From assembly GCA_003342895.1 (NCBI GenBank), contig PTFA01000302.1, positions 357,151 through 421,150 of the forward strand: DNA of 64,000 bases, read 5' to 3'. The translations under genes and the position numbers were made by a program. Of the stretch, positions 54,001 to 64,000 are shown in pieces (position 1 is the first letter of the stretch; each line of letters starts with the position of its first letter). Source of the stretch: Casuarius casuarius. Its lineage: Eukaryota > Chordata > Aves > Casuariiformes > Casuariidae. Under the pieces are notes generated by a model. The model did not search any database, was not told the DNA's origin, and worked only from the letters and a program-made list of their open reading frames with translations.

Positions 54001-57000
54001 TATTGAATGCAACAATGATCTGACTAGTGCTATAACACACAAATAAAATATTAAACTTTTGGATTTTTTTAAATTAAAGCTCCCTTCAAACTGCAAACTT
54101 TGTGATTTAGGAACCTGCTTTTATAGACTCAGGCTTTGAGGGAAGTTATGAATGATCTCTTGTATCTAGGTTCTGAGTGACAACATAACATCTCCATTAA
54201 TGAAACAAGGCCATGTCATTCCTAGCAGTTAAATGCTAAATTGCCATTAGAGTGACAACATAACATCTCCATTAATGAAACAAGGCCATGTCATTCCTAG
54301 CAGTTAAATGCTAAATTGCCATTATAGGAATGACGGAGGTTTCAAATGAATGAAGCTAGCCCTTTATCTCCTGCTGAAATCCATTTGGAAGGGGAACAGA
54401 GAGTGTCATTGCAAACAATCTGCAGTCATGAACCTGGCCATCTCTTACCAGGTTTGGACTAGAAATCCATTCCCAATTACACTCTCATAAGCATGAGTCT
54501 GCTGAGATATCCAGCAACCTCTTCACAAAGAGAAACCTGCCTGCCTCCCTCCTTGAGGAAAAGGCTTTTTTTTTTTTTTTTTTTATCTCCACCCCCACCC
54601 CCAAAATGAAGGCTTGGCCACCCCATGAGAAAAGCTCTTTCACACTGTTATCCTTCTAAATCTCTGTGGCACAGTACTGCCAGAAAAAGTTTACACATGA
54701 CGGAATGATTAACAGAGCAATATTTCAAAACAATCATCTCATTTTTAAAAACAGAAAGCTATCTAGAAAAGTTGTATGAAAATGATTCTCTATGACAGTC
54801 TACCGAAGCAAAGGGAAAAATATCTGAAAACCCAAAAGACAAATACTGTATTTTTCCATAGTCTGTGCTTATTTAATCTTCATGTAAGAAAATAACATCA
54901 GGAAGTATGACTTTTTTGGCCATGTAACTAGTTACCTCTACATTTGCAAGATATGACATGCCATTTAAGAAACAGATAAAGTTAAATAGCTGTTTGCTGA
55001 GAAATTGTAGGAAAAGAGGTACAAGAAATATTTTAAAAATCACTATATGCAAGAAAGATATCACCATCTACAGCCTCTGGGCACTACAATCTTGGATCTA
55101 CTGGAAGAGAGAAAAACAATTTTGTAGCAGTCTTTTTCACTTGTTAACTGATAGAAGAAGGGAGCCTTGAGGAATTCATTAATTCTACCTATTAATTCCC
55201 AGGAAAAGCATGAGATTCTTAGTATCTCTAAAGACACAGAACCAGAAACACCTGTTCCTTCACACTTTGATTTACGTTTTGTGGCTGGGCAGCGAAGAGG
55301 GTGGCTGCCCTTTCTGTACTGGCATTTGCATTCATACAGGACGTTCTGGAAGAGGGGAATGTTTTTTCCACAAGAATAAAAGGTTGTGCTTAACTGAGAA
55401 GCTTCTAGAGCAGAACAGGACAAACAATGAAGTCTTCAGCACTGAATACAAACTGGGAGATTCCTAGGAGAAGCAGTGAACTTTTTTGCAGCAGATAGCA
55501 AACACTACTACAACTATGTCTCACAGGTGACAGAAAAAAGAAATAGCCCAAGCAGGACTTGAAGAAAAAGGCCAACCATGCAGAAACACAATGGATAGGT
55601 CTGTTTTTTCAATAAAGTTCATCCACCTTTGCTGGCAGAACTGACTTTCCCTACTTAAGAAGTTGTTCCTTTCTAGTTGGATCTCAGGATCCATACTCAC
55701 TTTATAGAAGCAAGATAGCTGCACCTCAAATCTCTGATCAGCTCAAAACAGAACTGGTGAGGTTGGAAGTGAACTCTGGAGAGTGTCTAGTCTAACCCCC
55801 CTGCTCAACACAGGGTGAAGTGCAGCAGGTTGTTCAGGGCCTTGTTCAGTCAGATTTTGAGCATCTCCAAGAATGGCTACTCCACAACCTCTCTGGCCAA
55901 CCTGCTGCACTGTTTGATAAACCTCACCATAAAAAACTCTTTTTTTAATGTTTAAGTGGAATTTTCTGTATTTCATTTTGTGCGCACTGCTTATCATCCT
56001 GTCATTGGGCACCACTAGGAAGAGTCAGGCTCATCTTCCTGACTCCCTCCCAGCAGGTATTTGTGCACATTGCCAAAATCTCCCCCAGTTCTCTTCTCCA
56101 CACTGAACTATCCCACCTCTGTCAGCCTAGTCTCAAGTATTTCAGATGCTCCACACGTGCCTCCACGTGTCTCACCATTGCTGAGCAGAGGGGAAGGATC
56201 ACCTCTCTCCACCTGCTGGCAATGCTCTGCCTAATGCAGCTCAGGATGCAGCTGGTCTTTGCCACAGGGGCACACTGCTGGCTTACAGCCAACGAATTGT
56301 ACATCAGCACCTCCAGGTCCTTTTCTGCAAAGCTGTTTCCCACCCAGTCGGCACCCCGCCTGTATTGGTGTGTGGGATTATTCCTCTCCAAACCCAGGAC
56401 TCCACACTTCCCTTGGTTGAACTCCGTGAGGTTCTTCTCTGCCCATCTCTCCAGCCTGCCGAGGTCCCTCGGAATGGCAGCACAGCCCTCTGGTGTATCA
56501 GCCACTCCTCCCAGTTCCGTATCTGCAAACTTGCTGAGGGTGCGCTCTGCCCCTCATCTAGGTTATTACTGAAGATGTTAAACAGGATTAGACCCAGTAT
56601 TGGCCCCTGGGGGACACCACTAGTGACTGGCCTCCTGCTGGACTTTGTGCCACTAATCGCAACCCTCCAAGCCTGGCAGTTCCACCAATTTTCAATCCAC
56701 CTCACCGTCAACTTATCTAGGCTGTACTTTATCAGTCTGTCTAGGAGGATGTCATGGGAGTGCCGAAAGCCTTACTAAATGAAGATAATATCTACTGCTC
56801 TCCCTTGTGCATTGAACCAGTCATCTCATTGTAGAAGGCTGTCAGATTGGTCAGAAGCGACCTTTCGAAGGTAACAAGAGTTGCAATGACACGGGCCAGC
56901 TCATGTCCACTTCGTTTAAGTGTTCCCTAACCCATGGAGGGTAAGCCTTCATGGTTCTAAACTTTCCCTTTGGTCCCAGGGGCTTGGGATTCTTGAGGAT

Positions 57001-60000
57001 AGCTCTTACCAGTAAAGTCTGAGACAAAGAAGGCAACCAGTACCTCAGCCTCCTCCATGTCCTTCCTTTGTCACTAGGGCCCCTGCCCCATTAAGCAGTG
57101 GGCCCACATTTTTGCTTGCCTTCCTTTTGCTGCTGATATACCTCTAGAAGTCCTTCTTGCTGCCTTCACATGCCTCACCAGAGGCTTTGGCTTTCCCTGC
57201 ACGATCAGATAGTGCCTCTGTATTTCTCCTGGGTCACCTGTCCCTGCTTTCACCTCTTCTATGCTTCCTTTTTTGTTTCAGTTTTGTCAGGAGCTACTTG
57301 TTCATCCATGCAGGCCTCCTGCTACCATTACTTGATTTTCTGCTCATCAAGATAGACCATTCTTGAGCTTGAGCTCCTCCACAGTAATTTTAATCTTTGC
57401 CCAGAATGCATGGAAAGCTTACAGCCTAGATTGCAACTGAGGGAAACAATAGATTGCAATATGAGGGAAACAGCAGCTGATTATTGATGTATTAGCAGAA
57501 AGCAGTTTATTTATTTAGTAATGCAAGTCATGTGCAATTCTGTCCTGTTAAATGGAAATATTATACTTACAGCCTGATTAGGTAGATTGTCAGTCTTAAG
57601 TTCTCTGTGATTGGAATACTGTATATAAACAGGCTGACTGCGGAGGTGAGGTGTAACAGGAGTATAGTAGTTCACCATAGTAACAGCAGCTTCTTCAGAA
57701 GCCATTTCCAAAAAAGCCTGCAATCAATATATAGCAGTTTTCAATGTTCTTTTGTTTACATGAGAGAACAAAGCATCAAAGCATTATTTATTCCCAACTC
57801 CATTCTCACTAAAAAAAGATCATGTGAAAGTATAGTAGTATTTTGCTCAGTATCAAAATACATGTGTGCATACACGTGTATGTGTGTGTAGTTGTGGGGC
57901 TATTTATTTGATTTGTGGGGTGTTTTTAAAAAGATTTTTAAATTTTAAGTACAAAAAATCATTAAAGAAGAGATGGAATAAGTATAACACTTGGGAAGCT
58001 ATGCTACTGAAAAATCACACAAAGATTAAACAAAAACTAATCAATTTTTTTCACTTAAAATATGTGCATCTTAATCGGGCAAGATATTTCAATATCAGTA
58101 ATGGCGATGCAGTTCTTGATCATCTATGTATTCTCACATAAAATGGATATAATGTTAATCAATTTTATTAACATGTTATTAGATCATTATTTAATCCAAA
58201 AGTATATTAAAAACTGTTATGATAAGTATCAATACATCCTTTCACATTTGAAAACACAAACATCTTGAGCCATCAGTGAAATATTTAGACATCGTTGCAA
58301 TTCTTTTAAGTCAAATGCAATACCAAAGCAGTCATATAACACAAACCACATTTCTTCAGCCCTGCTCTTATATTGAAATGTTGAAAATAACATACCTGAC
58401 TTTTTCCTTTTAGCATCAAGAGGTTGGTTACTTTGCCAAAAGGGAGACCTAATGAAATGACTTCTGCTTCAGTGACATCACTTGGAATTTTACGAAGATG
58501 AAGGACACGAGAGGGGGAGCATGGAGATCTGTCTCCTTTACATTTCTTGCTGTCACTCCCATTTGCTAAAATATTTTAGGGAAAGGGATAGACAAGCAAA
58601 TAAGACAAACTTATTATACAGTGTAGATGCCAAAACCTAAGAGAGATAAATTGCTCCCTCAACATTGACACTGACTGTTACCTACAGCTCTCTGAATACT
58701 AAGAAAGTACAGTTTATATACAGTCAGAGGACAGTTTAAAGACCTGTACATCCTTTCCAAATTTTTTGGAAGTCTTACAGCCAGAGAGACCAGTAACTTC
58801 TTCCCAAATCCTCCGTAACAAATTTACATGCTACCTACACAGAAAAGGGGAAATCAGTAGTAACTGGGGAGGTAATAAATTCATTCTTTATTACTACCTT
58901 ATCTTCCTACACCGTCAATTCCTTAACCAGATTTAGTTGCTACCTTGAGTGATTTTTATTAAAGAAAGCCTAGTATTCTGCATGCTTGTAAGTTAAAATG
59001 TCCTTGAATGGGATACACAGCAGTGAGTCATGGCATCCATATAGATTCTAAAATCTTCCACTTCAACAAACAGCTTGTTTGGAACATACGTTTATTTGGA
59101 CCCTGTAACAGGTAAGTGACCAACGGTTACACCTTAAGGACCTGACTCAGAGCCGTTGAGAGCACTTTTAGACAGAACAACACACCTGAAACAGGTATAT
59201 GGTCTAGAAGCTATCACAGTGGAGTAATAACTGCCACAGTAATAAAAACTAAATTCATTAGCCTAACTCCAGATCTCAGTAATAGACTCTCTAAAACAAG
59301 CTACAGAGGCTTATGAGACCTAAAGAAAAAAAAAGTGTACTAAATTGAGTGAGAAGACAGCATATTCAATGGAAAGGAAACTACTGAAATCTAACTGCAC
59401 GTCACTCAAGTTATGAGAAGAAACAGCATTCTCTTTTGGTTTGTGTGCTGCAGAAAGCTTTACTCCAGCAAGACAGATAGCCTTCACATCTCATGTGCTA
59501 AGTTTAACATTCCCAAGAGAATCCCAAAACATTAGGAACAAACATTAGTATTTACTTAGTAAGCAATTTCAGAGTTTCCTGTAAGTTTTGAGTACAGCCT
59601 AAGGCTGAGAAGCAATTCACAGAAGTCATTCTGTACAAAGAACTTTACAATTTTTTTTTTAACTGGTGGAAGTCTACAAATCTTGGATGATCTAAGCCCC
59701 AACAGTGGCACTCTTTAAGCCAAGGTACCTGATTCCTCCCCCCTCTCCCTTACAGAAAGAGTCTGTCATGCCTGGCTTTTTCCACTAAGGAATTTCAAAT
59801 GGTAACATGTGCGCCATGTGCATTTTGAAAAAACTGAACAAATAACGTACTTGCTGGGGATGAGATTTTAAGAAGAAAGAGAAACGTACCCAGTGTGTAT
59901 CATTAGCAAGCCACAACAGGATATATTACCATGGAAGCCTAATGACTTGTCCTATTTTGTATAATCTACTTCTCAGGCTCAAACGGGATATGATTAAGTC

Positions 60001-62486
60001 CTTTACTTTAAATGAAGCAGCAAATTAAACTTAACAAGAATTTTGCCTTTAGTTTAAGGATGAGGGTTTCTCACAGAGGCAACACCTTCTAGGTTCTGAC
60101 TCACTATCACAAGTGACAAGATGGAACTAAGCAGCAGCCAGAGGATTTTCTCCCTAGATCTTTACTGAGAGATAAGTTACATAAGAGTTTGCAGCTGAGG
60201 CATTCAGCCAAAATGGAACATGCTCACTAGAACAGTTCTGGCTTGTGTACACAGATTGCACATCCTTTATTTAACTTGTTAAGATCTACCCATTAGCAAG
60301 CATATATGTTAGCTCTAGTTGATTTAGCTTTTGAACACTGATCAAAACCTGACCTAAAATCTTACATGCTGTTAAAATACTTCTCTAGGTAAGTCACTAA
60401 ATCAGCAGTAAAAGGTAGCACTCATTCCATTCCAAGAATAAAAGTCTGAGCTTCTGTTAAACCATTCTTTCTCCAGCTATTGTCTGATACGAATCTTGAG
60501 GCAGAGAGCTAATCATGCATTTTCTCTAGCATCTCAATTTTCAAATGGCTTCAGTAATTTCTTATAGCATGCCCACAGTCATCACCTCTTCAGAATTTTA
60601 TGCTAAAATGGGTGAAAGCAGAAAATAGAAACATAAAGGCAAGAGAAGCTTTATAAACATGGAGAAATTTGGGGCCTGGCATTACAAAAGACGTTAATTG
60701 TAAACGTGATTCATGAATATACAAACATATTTTCCAAATCAATAATCTCAGATCAAGAAACCCAAATGCATTTTAAATATGTGACCCACCATATAAAAAA
60801 ACCTGCTACAGTTATATTAGGTGAACAGCTGCATCTCAGTAGAGATAATGTAATCCCCAAATGAAGTATAGTTATCAATGAGGAACTAGAATTTTCTAGA
60901 CTTATTAACAGCCAGACACCTCTATTTTATTTTAAAGTTTAATATTATTTAGACCCTCTGGAAGTCACTATGCATTATCAGTGCTTGTATTGGTAATTAA
61001 CGAAAGCCACCTGGACTCAGTACAGATTTATGTTTCTTGCCAGCTGGCTTCTCCCCACAAAAAATACCATCTACAAAGGTCTGAAATATACTTAAGCTAC
61101 TAAATTATGAGCTAATGCTGCTCCAAGCCAAGCAGAGGCCTCTGGACTTCATACTGAGTCAACTAGCAGAAGCATGAACAATCTGAGATGTGTAAGTCAA
61201 AGAAGTGCAAAAGAAAAATCTTAAGTTAGTTCCTCAGCCTCTTCTTCCTCCTTATTCTCCACTGGAAATACAGAATGTATGTCTTGAAGGCTTATCAAGG
61301 TCATCTGCTCCATCCCTTGCTCCACAACAAAACCAATTATCTAGAAACCACTGCTAATAGACAACTGCCTTTGTCATGAAAAGGTTAGTTTATTCAGCTC
61401 CGAGCCACAAACGCTTCAAGTCCACATAAGCTGAGAGTATCTCTAAAAGAAGCCGTCCCAGCTTTCCCTCACTCCCAACTTTTCAAATGACCTAATTCAC
61501 TGTGTAACCACAAAGTTCTTGGCCAACATGTAGGAGTGGAGCACAACATAAATTTTTTGGCTGATAGTAACACTCTAACATATTTGAAAAAAATATGGCA
61601 GTGTTTTCACATCAAGTCTCCTTATTGGGTAAATAGTCCTGGTTTCCTTACTCTGCCTCTATCTACTAATTCTGCAACCTCCCAAAAAACCACTGTGCTG
61701 AAGAATAATATGTGCAGCTTTGTAGCGAACCAGATCAATGAACCCATCTAATCAAAAATTTTTCCTTTTTCCTACTGCTTCCCTTGCCAAAACACTGTCA
61801 CTCATGTGGCTCCACGGAGAGATGCTCTGGGGACCAAATGGCAGAAAAGCATCTACAGAATAAATCACAGAACTGTATGTGCTGCCTAAGAGATTCTGGA
61901 ACCAGAGTAGAAATCAGGAACAAGAACACCCTTTTCAGCAGGGAATCACCTTAGCTCTTTATCAGGAAACCAAACAATGTGTCCTATGTTCCACCAAACT
62001 GAGATTGGTATAGGATATTCACCTTCCGGCTCTGTAAACTGTTAACCTTGTGACACTTCAAAACAAATTCATTTCAAACACGAGTGCAGGAAAACTGAGC
62101 AGGAACACAAGAACATCTACAGAAGACTACTTGCTTTATCATGATTATTGAAAATAGACATTTCTTGGCCCATTTCAACAAGTCAGCTTTAGATTTCCTT
62201 AATACTGTCACTGAGTAAGACTTCTGGATAGACTCCAGTGGCTCTACTGTTGGAGTCTGATTAGACTTCAGGATCTGGTGAGGCTGCTCTTGGAGACATT
62301 AAAGAATACAAAAGAAAAAAAAACACATTACCAGTGAGCACACAACACATTGTTGAAGAACTCTGATAAAAAAAATCTTTTTTTGGGGGGGGGTGGGGGG
62401 GGGTTAATACCTGTAGCTGAAGTAGAACTGTTCATGGTAAGAGGCCTGTTAGTGACACCAGAAGAAAGAAGCTCGTCAGGTCCACG
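35930..62486 (-). CDS. PTBP3: PTBP3 (ROD1), polypyrimidine tract-binding protein 3, 13 coding exons (N-terminus beyond window)
   Basis: Thirteen minus-strand exons join in one open frame of 1,617 nt (538 codons plus TGA): 62486-62411, 58565-58396, 57717-57571, 50682-50518, 47595-47485, 45668-45494, 42959-42882, 42231-42092, 39450-39417, 38732-38640, 38083-37867, 36811-36734 and 36062-35930. All have GT-AG introns. Four RRMs are present at about residues 46-120, 167-245, 343-420 and 461-538 of this partial product, ending in the PTB-family C-terminus [28 protein letters not shown] and the RRM1 region favour PTBP3 over PTBP1 or PTBP2. Human PTBP3 is about 552 residues, so only about a dozen are missing. 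PTB proteins bind CU-rich RNA to control splicing, stability and translation. Confidence 0.97.
36734..36811 (-). CDS. PTBP3: PTBP3 exon: RRM4 helix and strands
   Basis: A 78-nt exon with acceptor TTAATTAG|GCCTTC and donor [31 protein letters not shown] and AFKFFQ form helix 1 and strand 2 of RRM4. The [10 protein letters not shown] form is that of PTBP3. Confidence 0.96.
37867..38083 (-). CDS. PTBP3: PTBP3 exon: end of RRM3, linker, start of RRM4
   Basis: A 217-nt exon with acceptor GATTAG|CTATGA and donor ATTCC|GTGAGT. It encodes [20 protein letters not shown], the invariant linker [20 protein letters not shown] that packs RRM3 against RRM4, and RNP2 of RRM4, TLHLSNIP. Confidence 0.97.
38640..38732 (-). 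CDS. PTBP3: PTBP3 exon: RRM3 core
   Basis: A 93-nt exon with acceptor TCCGCAG|GTGTGT and donor [31 protein letters not shown] and [12 protein letters not shown] carry RNP1 of RRM3. HRVKIM is the PTBP3 form; PTBP1 has QRVKIL. Confidence 0.97.
39417..39450 (-). CDS. PTBP3: PTBP3 34-nt microexon in RRM3
   Basis: A 34-nt exon encoding [12 protein letters not shown], helix 1 of RRM3, with acceptor TAAACAG|GCCATC and donor TTTG|GTAAGA. The length is identical to the 34-nt exon of PTBP1 (exon 11) and PTBP2 (exon 10). In those genes skipping shifts the frame and sends the mRNA to nonsense-mediated decay. Since 34 is not a multiple of 3, skipping here would also break RRM3 and RRM4. Confidence 0.96.
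42092..42231 (-). CDS. PTBP3: PTBP3 exon: linker and start of RRM3
   Basis: A 140-nt exon, phase 1 in and phase 0 out, with acceptor CCCTTCCAG|GTCTTT and donor [32 protein letters not shown] is the low-complexity linker, and [12 protein letters not shown] is RNP2 of RRM3. Confidence 0.96.
42882..42959 (-). CDS. PTBP3: PTBP3 78-nt linker exon (likely cassette, counterpart of PTBP1 exon 9)
   Basis: A 78-nt exon with acceptor TTTCTAG|GCACCC and donor TGCCA|GTAAGT. It encodes [20 protein letters not shown], part of the RRM2-RRM3 linker. The flanking exons end and begin in phase 1, so skipping would remove 26 residues without a frameshift. The PTBP1 exon in the same position is the one that distinguishes the major PTBP1 isoforms. 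Confidence 0.93.
45494..45668 (-). CDS. PTBP3: PTBP3 exon: end of RRM2 and linker
   Basis: A 175-nt exon, phase 0 in and phase 1 out, with acceptor TTCTTCAG|GCTCTG and donor CTTTG|GTAAGA. It encodes [20 protein letters not shown], including the Tyr used by PTB RRM2 to bind partner peptides, then [15 protein letters not shown] and the proline-containing linker. Confidence 0.97.
47485..47595 (-). CDS. PTBP3: PTBP3 exon: RRM2 core
   Basis: A 111-nt exon (37 codons, phase 0-0), with acceptor CCTTCTCAG|ATTTTC and donor [32 protein letters not shown] and the RNP1 strand VLLQYADP match the PTB family almost exactly. Confidence 0.97.
50518..50682 (-). CDS. PTBP3: PTBP3 exon: linker and start of RRM2
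   Basis: A 165-nt exon (55 codons, phase 0-0), with acceptor ATTTCAG|AGAACC and donor [30 protein letters not shown] is the linker, and [20 protein letters not shown] is strand 1 and helix 1 of RRM2. The middle (residues [14 protein letters not shown]) is the PTBP3-type variable linker. Confidence 0.97.
53656..53717. repeat. Two-copy tandem repeat, 31-bp unit
   Basis: CAGACATAGTATAAAGG followed by AGAGCAGAACC occurs at 53656-53686 and again at 53687-53717, differing at about two bases. Confidence 0.93.
54175..54324. repeat. Perfect two-copy tandem duplication, 75-bp unit
   Basis: The unit starting GAGTGACAACATAACATCTC and ending AAATTGCCATTA occupies 54175-54249 and is repeated without any difference at 54250-54324. 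It is intronic. Confidence 0.96.
55752..57420 (-). mobile_element. CR1 LINE, 5'-truncated, minus orientation, with reverse-transcriptase remnants
   Basis: The minus-strand 3' end is at about 55752 (CACTTCCAACCTCACCAG). Upstream are ORF2 remnants. A frame at 56711-56304 carries the block [17 protein letters not shown] and NNLDEG of non-LTR reverse transcriptases. A frame at 56505-56122 carries [18 protein letters not shown] and [17 protein letters not shown], typical of the CR1 RT C-terminal side. Frameshifts, and the absence of the FADD-type catalytic block in any continuous frame, indicate it is dead. It lies in a PTBP3 intron in the gene's orientation, ending about 150 bp from an exon. Confidence 0.94.
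57571..57717 (-). CDS. PTBP3: PTBP3 exon: second half of RRM1
   Basis: A 147-nt exon (49 codons, phase 0-0), with acceptor TTGCAG|GCTTTT and donor CAGGCT|GTAAGT. It opens with [11 protein letters not shown] (RNP1 completion), runs through [14 protein letters not shown], and ends NLPNQA. A large CR1 element begins about 150 bp beyond its donor. Confidence 0.97.
57718..58395 (-). other. PTBP3 intron inside RRM1
   Basis: A 678-nt AT-rich intron with a short TG/CA-rich patch around 57860-57895. Nothing else was seen. Confidence 0.85.
58396..58565 (-). CDS. PTBP3: PTBP3 exon: nuclear signal region and first half of RRM1
   Basis: A 170-nt exon with acceptor ATTTTAG|CAAATG and donor GTCAG|GTATG. 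It encodes the basic [10 protein letters not shown] stretch, the second part of the bipartite nuclear localisation signal in PTB proteins, then RRM1 with RNP2 VLHLRK and the segment ending at KGKSQ, which starts RNP1. Confidence 0.96.
58566..62410 (-). other. PTBP3 intron upstream of RRM1
   Basis: A 3,845-nt intron. A faint CR1-like stretch may lie at about 61285-61380, too diverged to be sure. The donor end carries a G9-T-G9 tract. No exon was recognised. Confidence 0.75.
62385..62403. repeat. G9-T-G9 tract next to a PTBP3 splice donor
   Basis: The plus strand reads nine G, one T, nine G. In the PTBP3 transcript this is C9-A-C9, beginning 7 nt after the GT of the donor at 62410. Confidence 0.95.
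62411..62486 (-). CDS. PTBP3: PTBP3 exon: N-terminal segment ([10 protein letters not shown])
   Basis: A 76-nt exon, phase 0 in and phase 1 out, with acceptor after a poly(T) tract (TTTTTAG|CGTGG) and donor ACAG|GTATTAA. It encodes [10 protein letters not shown], the counterpart of the RGSDEL segment at the start of PTB exon 3, and an in-frame internal Met (TMNSSTS) that could serve as an alternative start. The upstream exon that supplies the usual start codon is not in the window. A G9-T-G9 tract lies just beyond the donor. Confidence 0.93.
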
Positions 62487-64000
62487 CTAAAAAAAAAAAA
62501 ANANAAGATTACCAGTAAATAGTGTTATGGAGAAAGTGGCTTAATATAAAAGCTAAACAACTCTTGTCATTTATTCTTCCCAAGCACATTCCCTTTATAA
62601 ACTCACTATCCACTATTCAGCATGTAGGTGGCTTATGAGGAACTTATGTTTCAGCAACAACAAAAAAGCAAATACCAACCACACAACTGTTCATTCTGTC
62701 TCTAGAGGCTATTATCAAGTTCATCTGTGTTACACTGATTATTTCTCATATTACTTATGCTACTACAAACAGTTTATGTTTCAAAAGATCAAGCATAACA
62801 AATGGCTAGGAAAAGAAATCACCTGTTAACAAGCTCCGGGTCTGCAATTCAGCAGTGTTTCCAGATATGAATAAACACTGCTCAGGCCAGTATTTGTGTC
62901 TGGCCACCGTGGAGCTTGAGCAGAACTTTAATTCAGCACATTTTCAAATACACCTATTACACATTTTTTAATCTAATCCTTGTACTAAGAATTTGATGGT
63001 AGATAACACCGTACTTAAAGTGATATTGAAAATCAAAGCACATGCTTAAGAACACTGGTAGTCTGAGGCTCTAACCACTAGTAGGAAAGAGTTTGAGCAC
63101 TATAAGTTCTTCATCCAAAAATCAGTGCCCAGCTGCCAGTTAAGTCTATTTAGCCAATGTGGAACACTGCTCTAATATGCCAGCCAAGCATCAACTTCTC
63201 CATATCACAGTTCTCCAAATTGCCAGCAGGAAACAACATACCACAGAGCCTCTAAAAGGCAGCTGAGGTTCCTAAAACTTTTATCACATTCTTCCATAAA
63301 AGTATTTACATGAACAAGTTGGACTAAGGGAGTAGTTCTACAGGACAGAGTAAGCTGATACAAACAAATCACCACCACTTTGGTGGAAGGGAAGGCCTCC
63401 ACTCCCCTTGCCCCAGTATTCCCTGCCCATGGTCATGAGCTGTTCATCTTGCACCATCGCTGGTGCCCATCAGATTCTCTATGAGATGGTTCAACTCCCC
63501 AACCTGCCAGAAAACTACACTGATGCCAGTTTATCAGCTGAGAGGCAGTGTTGAAAGGTGGCAGGATCCAGATCAAAGGAGCGGGCAGGATCACTTGCAC
63601 AGGAGGAGATGGCTGTAAGACAGCAACCTTTCAGCAGCAGCAAGCCATTATGCTGGTTTATAGTGGCTGTGGAAGTACCACTTACAGAGGGTTTCGTAAC
63701 TACTTTATAAGCCGTCTGTGTGCTACTAAGAGACAGTTTTGTCCTTTTACTTCTTGCAGCTAACCACATGTTCCTGCTGCTTCCCTCATGTTGGCAAAGT
63801 CATTCATGAAGCAAGGTTGTGACCAGGCTAGGATGTTGAAAACAGTTTTCAGCCAAATTTAGCTGCCCATGAAGAAGCACAAGAATTAGCGTGGGAAGCC
63901 AGAAAACATGCATTCATTCCTCTGTCAGCAGTACAGACTTTTGTTACTGTTAATCATGAAACCACATCTTAACATTATATTTAAATATACACCTAATATG
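62487..64000 (-). other. PTBP3 5' intron, continuing beyond the window
   Basis: Non-coding sequence upstream of the first visible PTBP3 exon. N bases at 62502 and 62504 interrupt a poly(A) run that forms the pyrimidine tract of the acceptor. I found no exon encoding the usual PTB N-terminus here. Confidence 0.75.

Larger units (their letters stand above)
50683..55750 (-). other. PTBP3 largest intron, proximal part
   Basis: AT-rich intronic DNA. Two recent tandem duplications (53656-53717 and 54175-54324) and a poly(T) run near 54.57-54.58 kb are the only structures noticed before the CR1 element. Confidence 0.8.

Noticed and set aside
61285..61380. Possible ancient CR1-like stretch
   Set aside because: Only short word similarity (GGTCATCTGCTCCATCCCTT); too diverged to list as an element.
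63515..63769. Candidate 5' PTBP3 exon in the minus-strand frame near 63.6 kb
   Set aside because: Does not resemble the PTB N-terminus and has no donor in the correct phase.

Overview
This is a 64 kb stretch of vertebrate nuclear DNA, almost certainly from a bird. Coding sequence is carried by short exons bounded by GT-AG splice sites, the background is AT-rich, and the recognisable interspersed repeats are CR1 LINEs with typical avian 3' ends and reverse-transcriptase remnants. There is one strong CpG island. No operons, CRISPR arrays, phage or bacterial features are present.

Two protein-coding genes were recognised, both on the minus strand. (1) SUSD1 (sushi domain containing 1) occupies roughly 1-17.5 kb. 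Six exons are visible, encoding three EGF-like modules and three sushi (CCP) modules. Exon 1, with the signal peptide, probably lies in or against a 203-base assembly gap inside the CpG island at about 16.7-18.1 kb. The later exons, for the rest of the ectodomain and the membrane anchor, must lie to the left of the window. (2) PTBP3 (ROD1), a polypyrimidine-tract-binding protein with four RRMs, spans 35.93-62.49 kb with 13 coding exons. These join in one frame to 538 codons plus stop, lacking only the first dozen or so residues, which lie beyond 64 kb. The order SUSD1-PTBP3, both on the same strand, matches human 9q31-q32. That segment is generally found on the Z chromosome in birds, so Z linkage is a reasonable inference.

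Layout: 1-4.5 kb SUSD1 intron or downstream sequence; 4.5-15.4 kb SUSD1 exons with a truncated CR1 at 9.85-11.56 kb; 16.7-18.1 kb CpG island, minisatellite, gap and probable SUSD1 exon 1; 18.1-35.9 kb intergenic DNA and the PTBP3 3' UTR, with several old CR1 scraps and no recognisable gene; 35.9-62.5 kb PTBP3 exons with a second large CR1 at 55.75-57.4 kb; 62.5-64 kb PTBP3 5' intron.

The two genes have no known joint function. SUSD1 is a predicted cell-surface or secreted modular protein; PTBP3 is a nuclear/cytoplasmic RNA-binding splicing regulator. I found no convincing new biological system. The observations most worth checking are: the conserved 34-nt and 78-nt PTBP3 exons, which are candidate regulated cassettes; a G9-T-G9 tract (C-tract in the transcript) directly beside a PTBP3 splice donor; near-identical exon-end architecture across the SUSD1 modules, suggesting exon duplication; a CR1 that stops about 50 bp from a SUSD1 donor; the unresolved minisatellite/gap at SUSD1 exon 1; and duplications, one of which looks like an assembly artefact.
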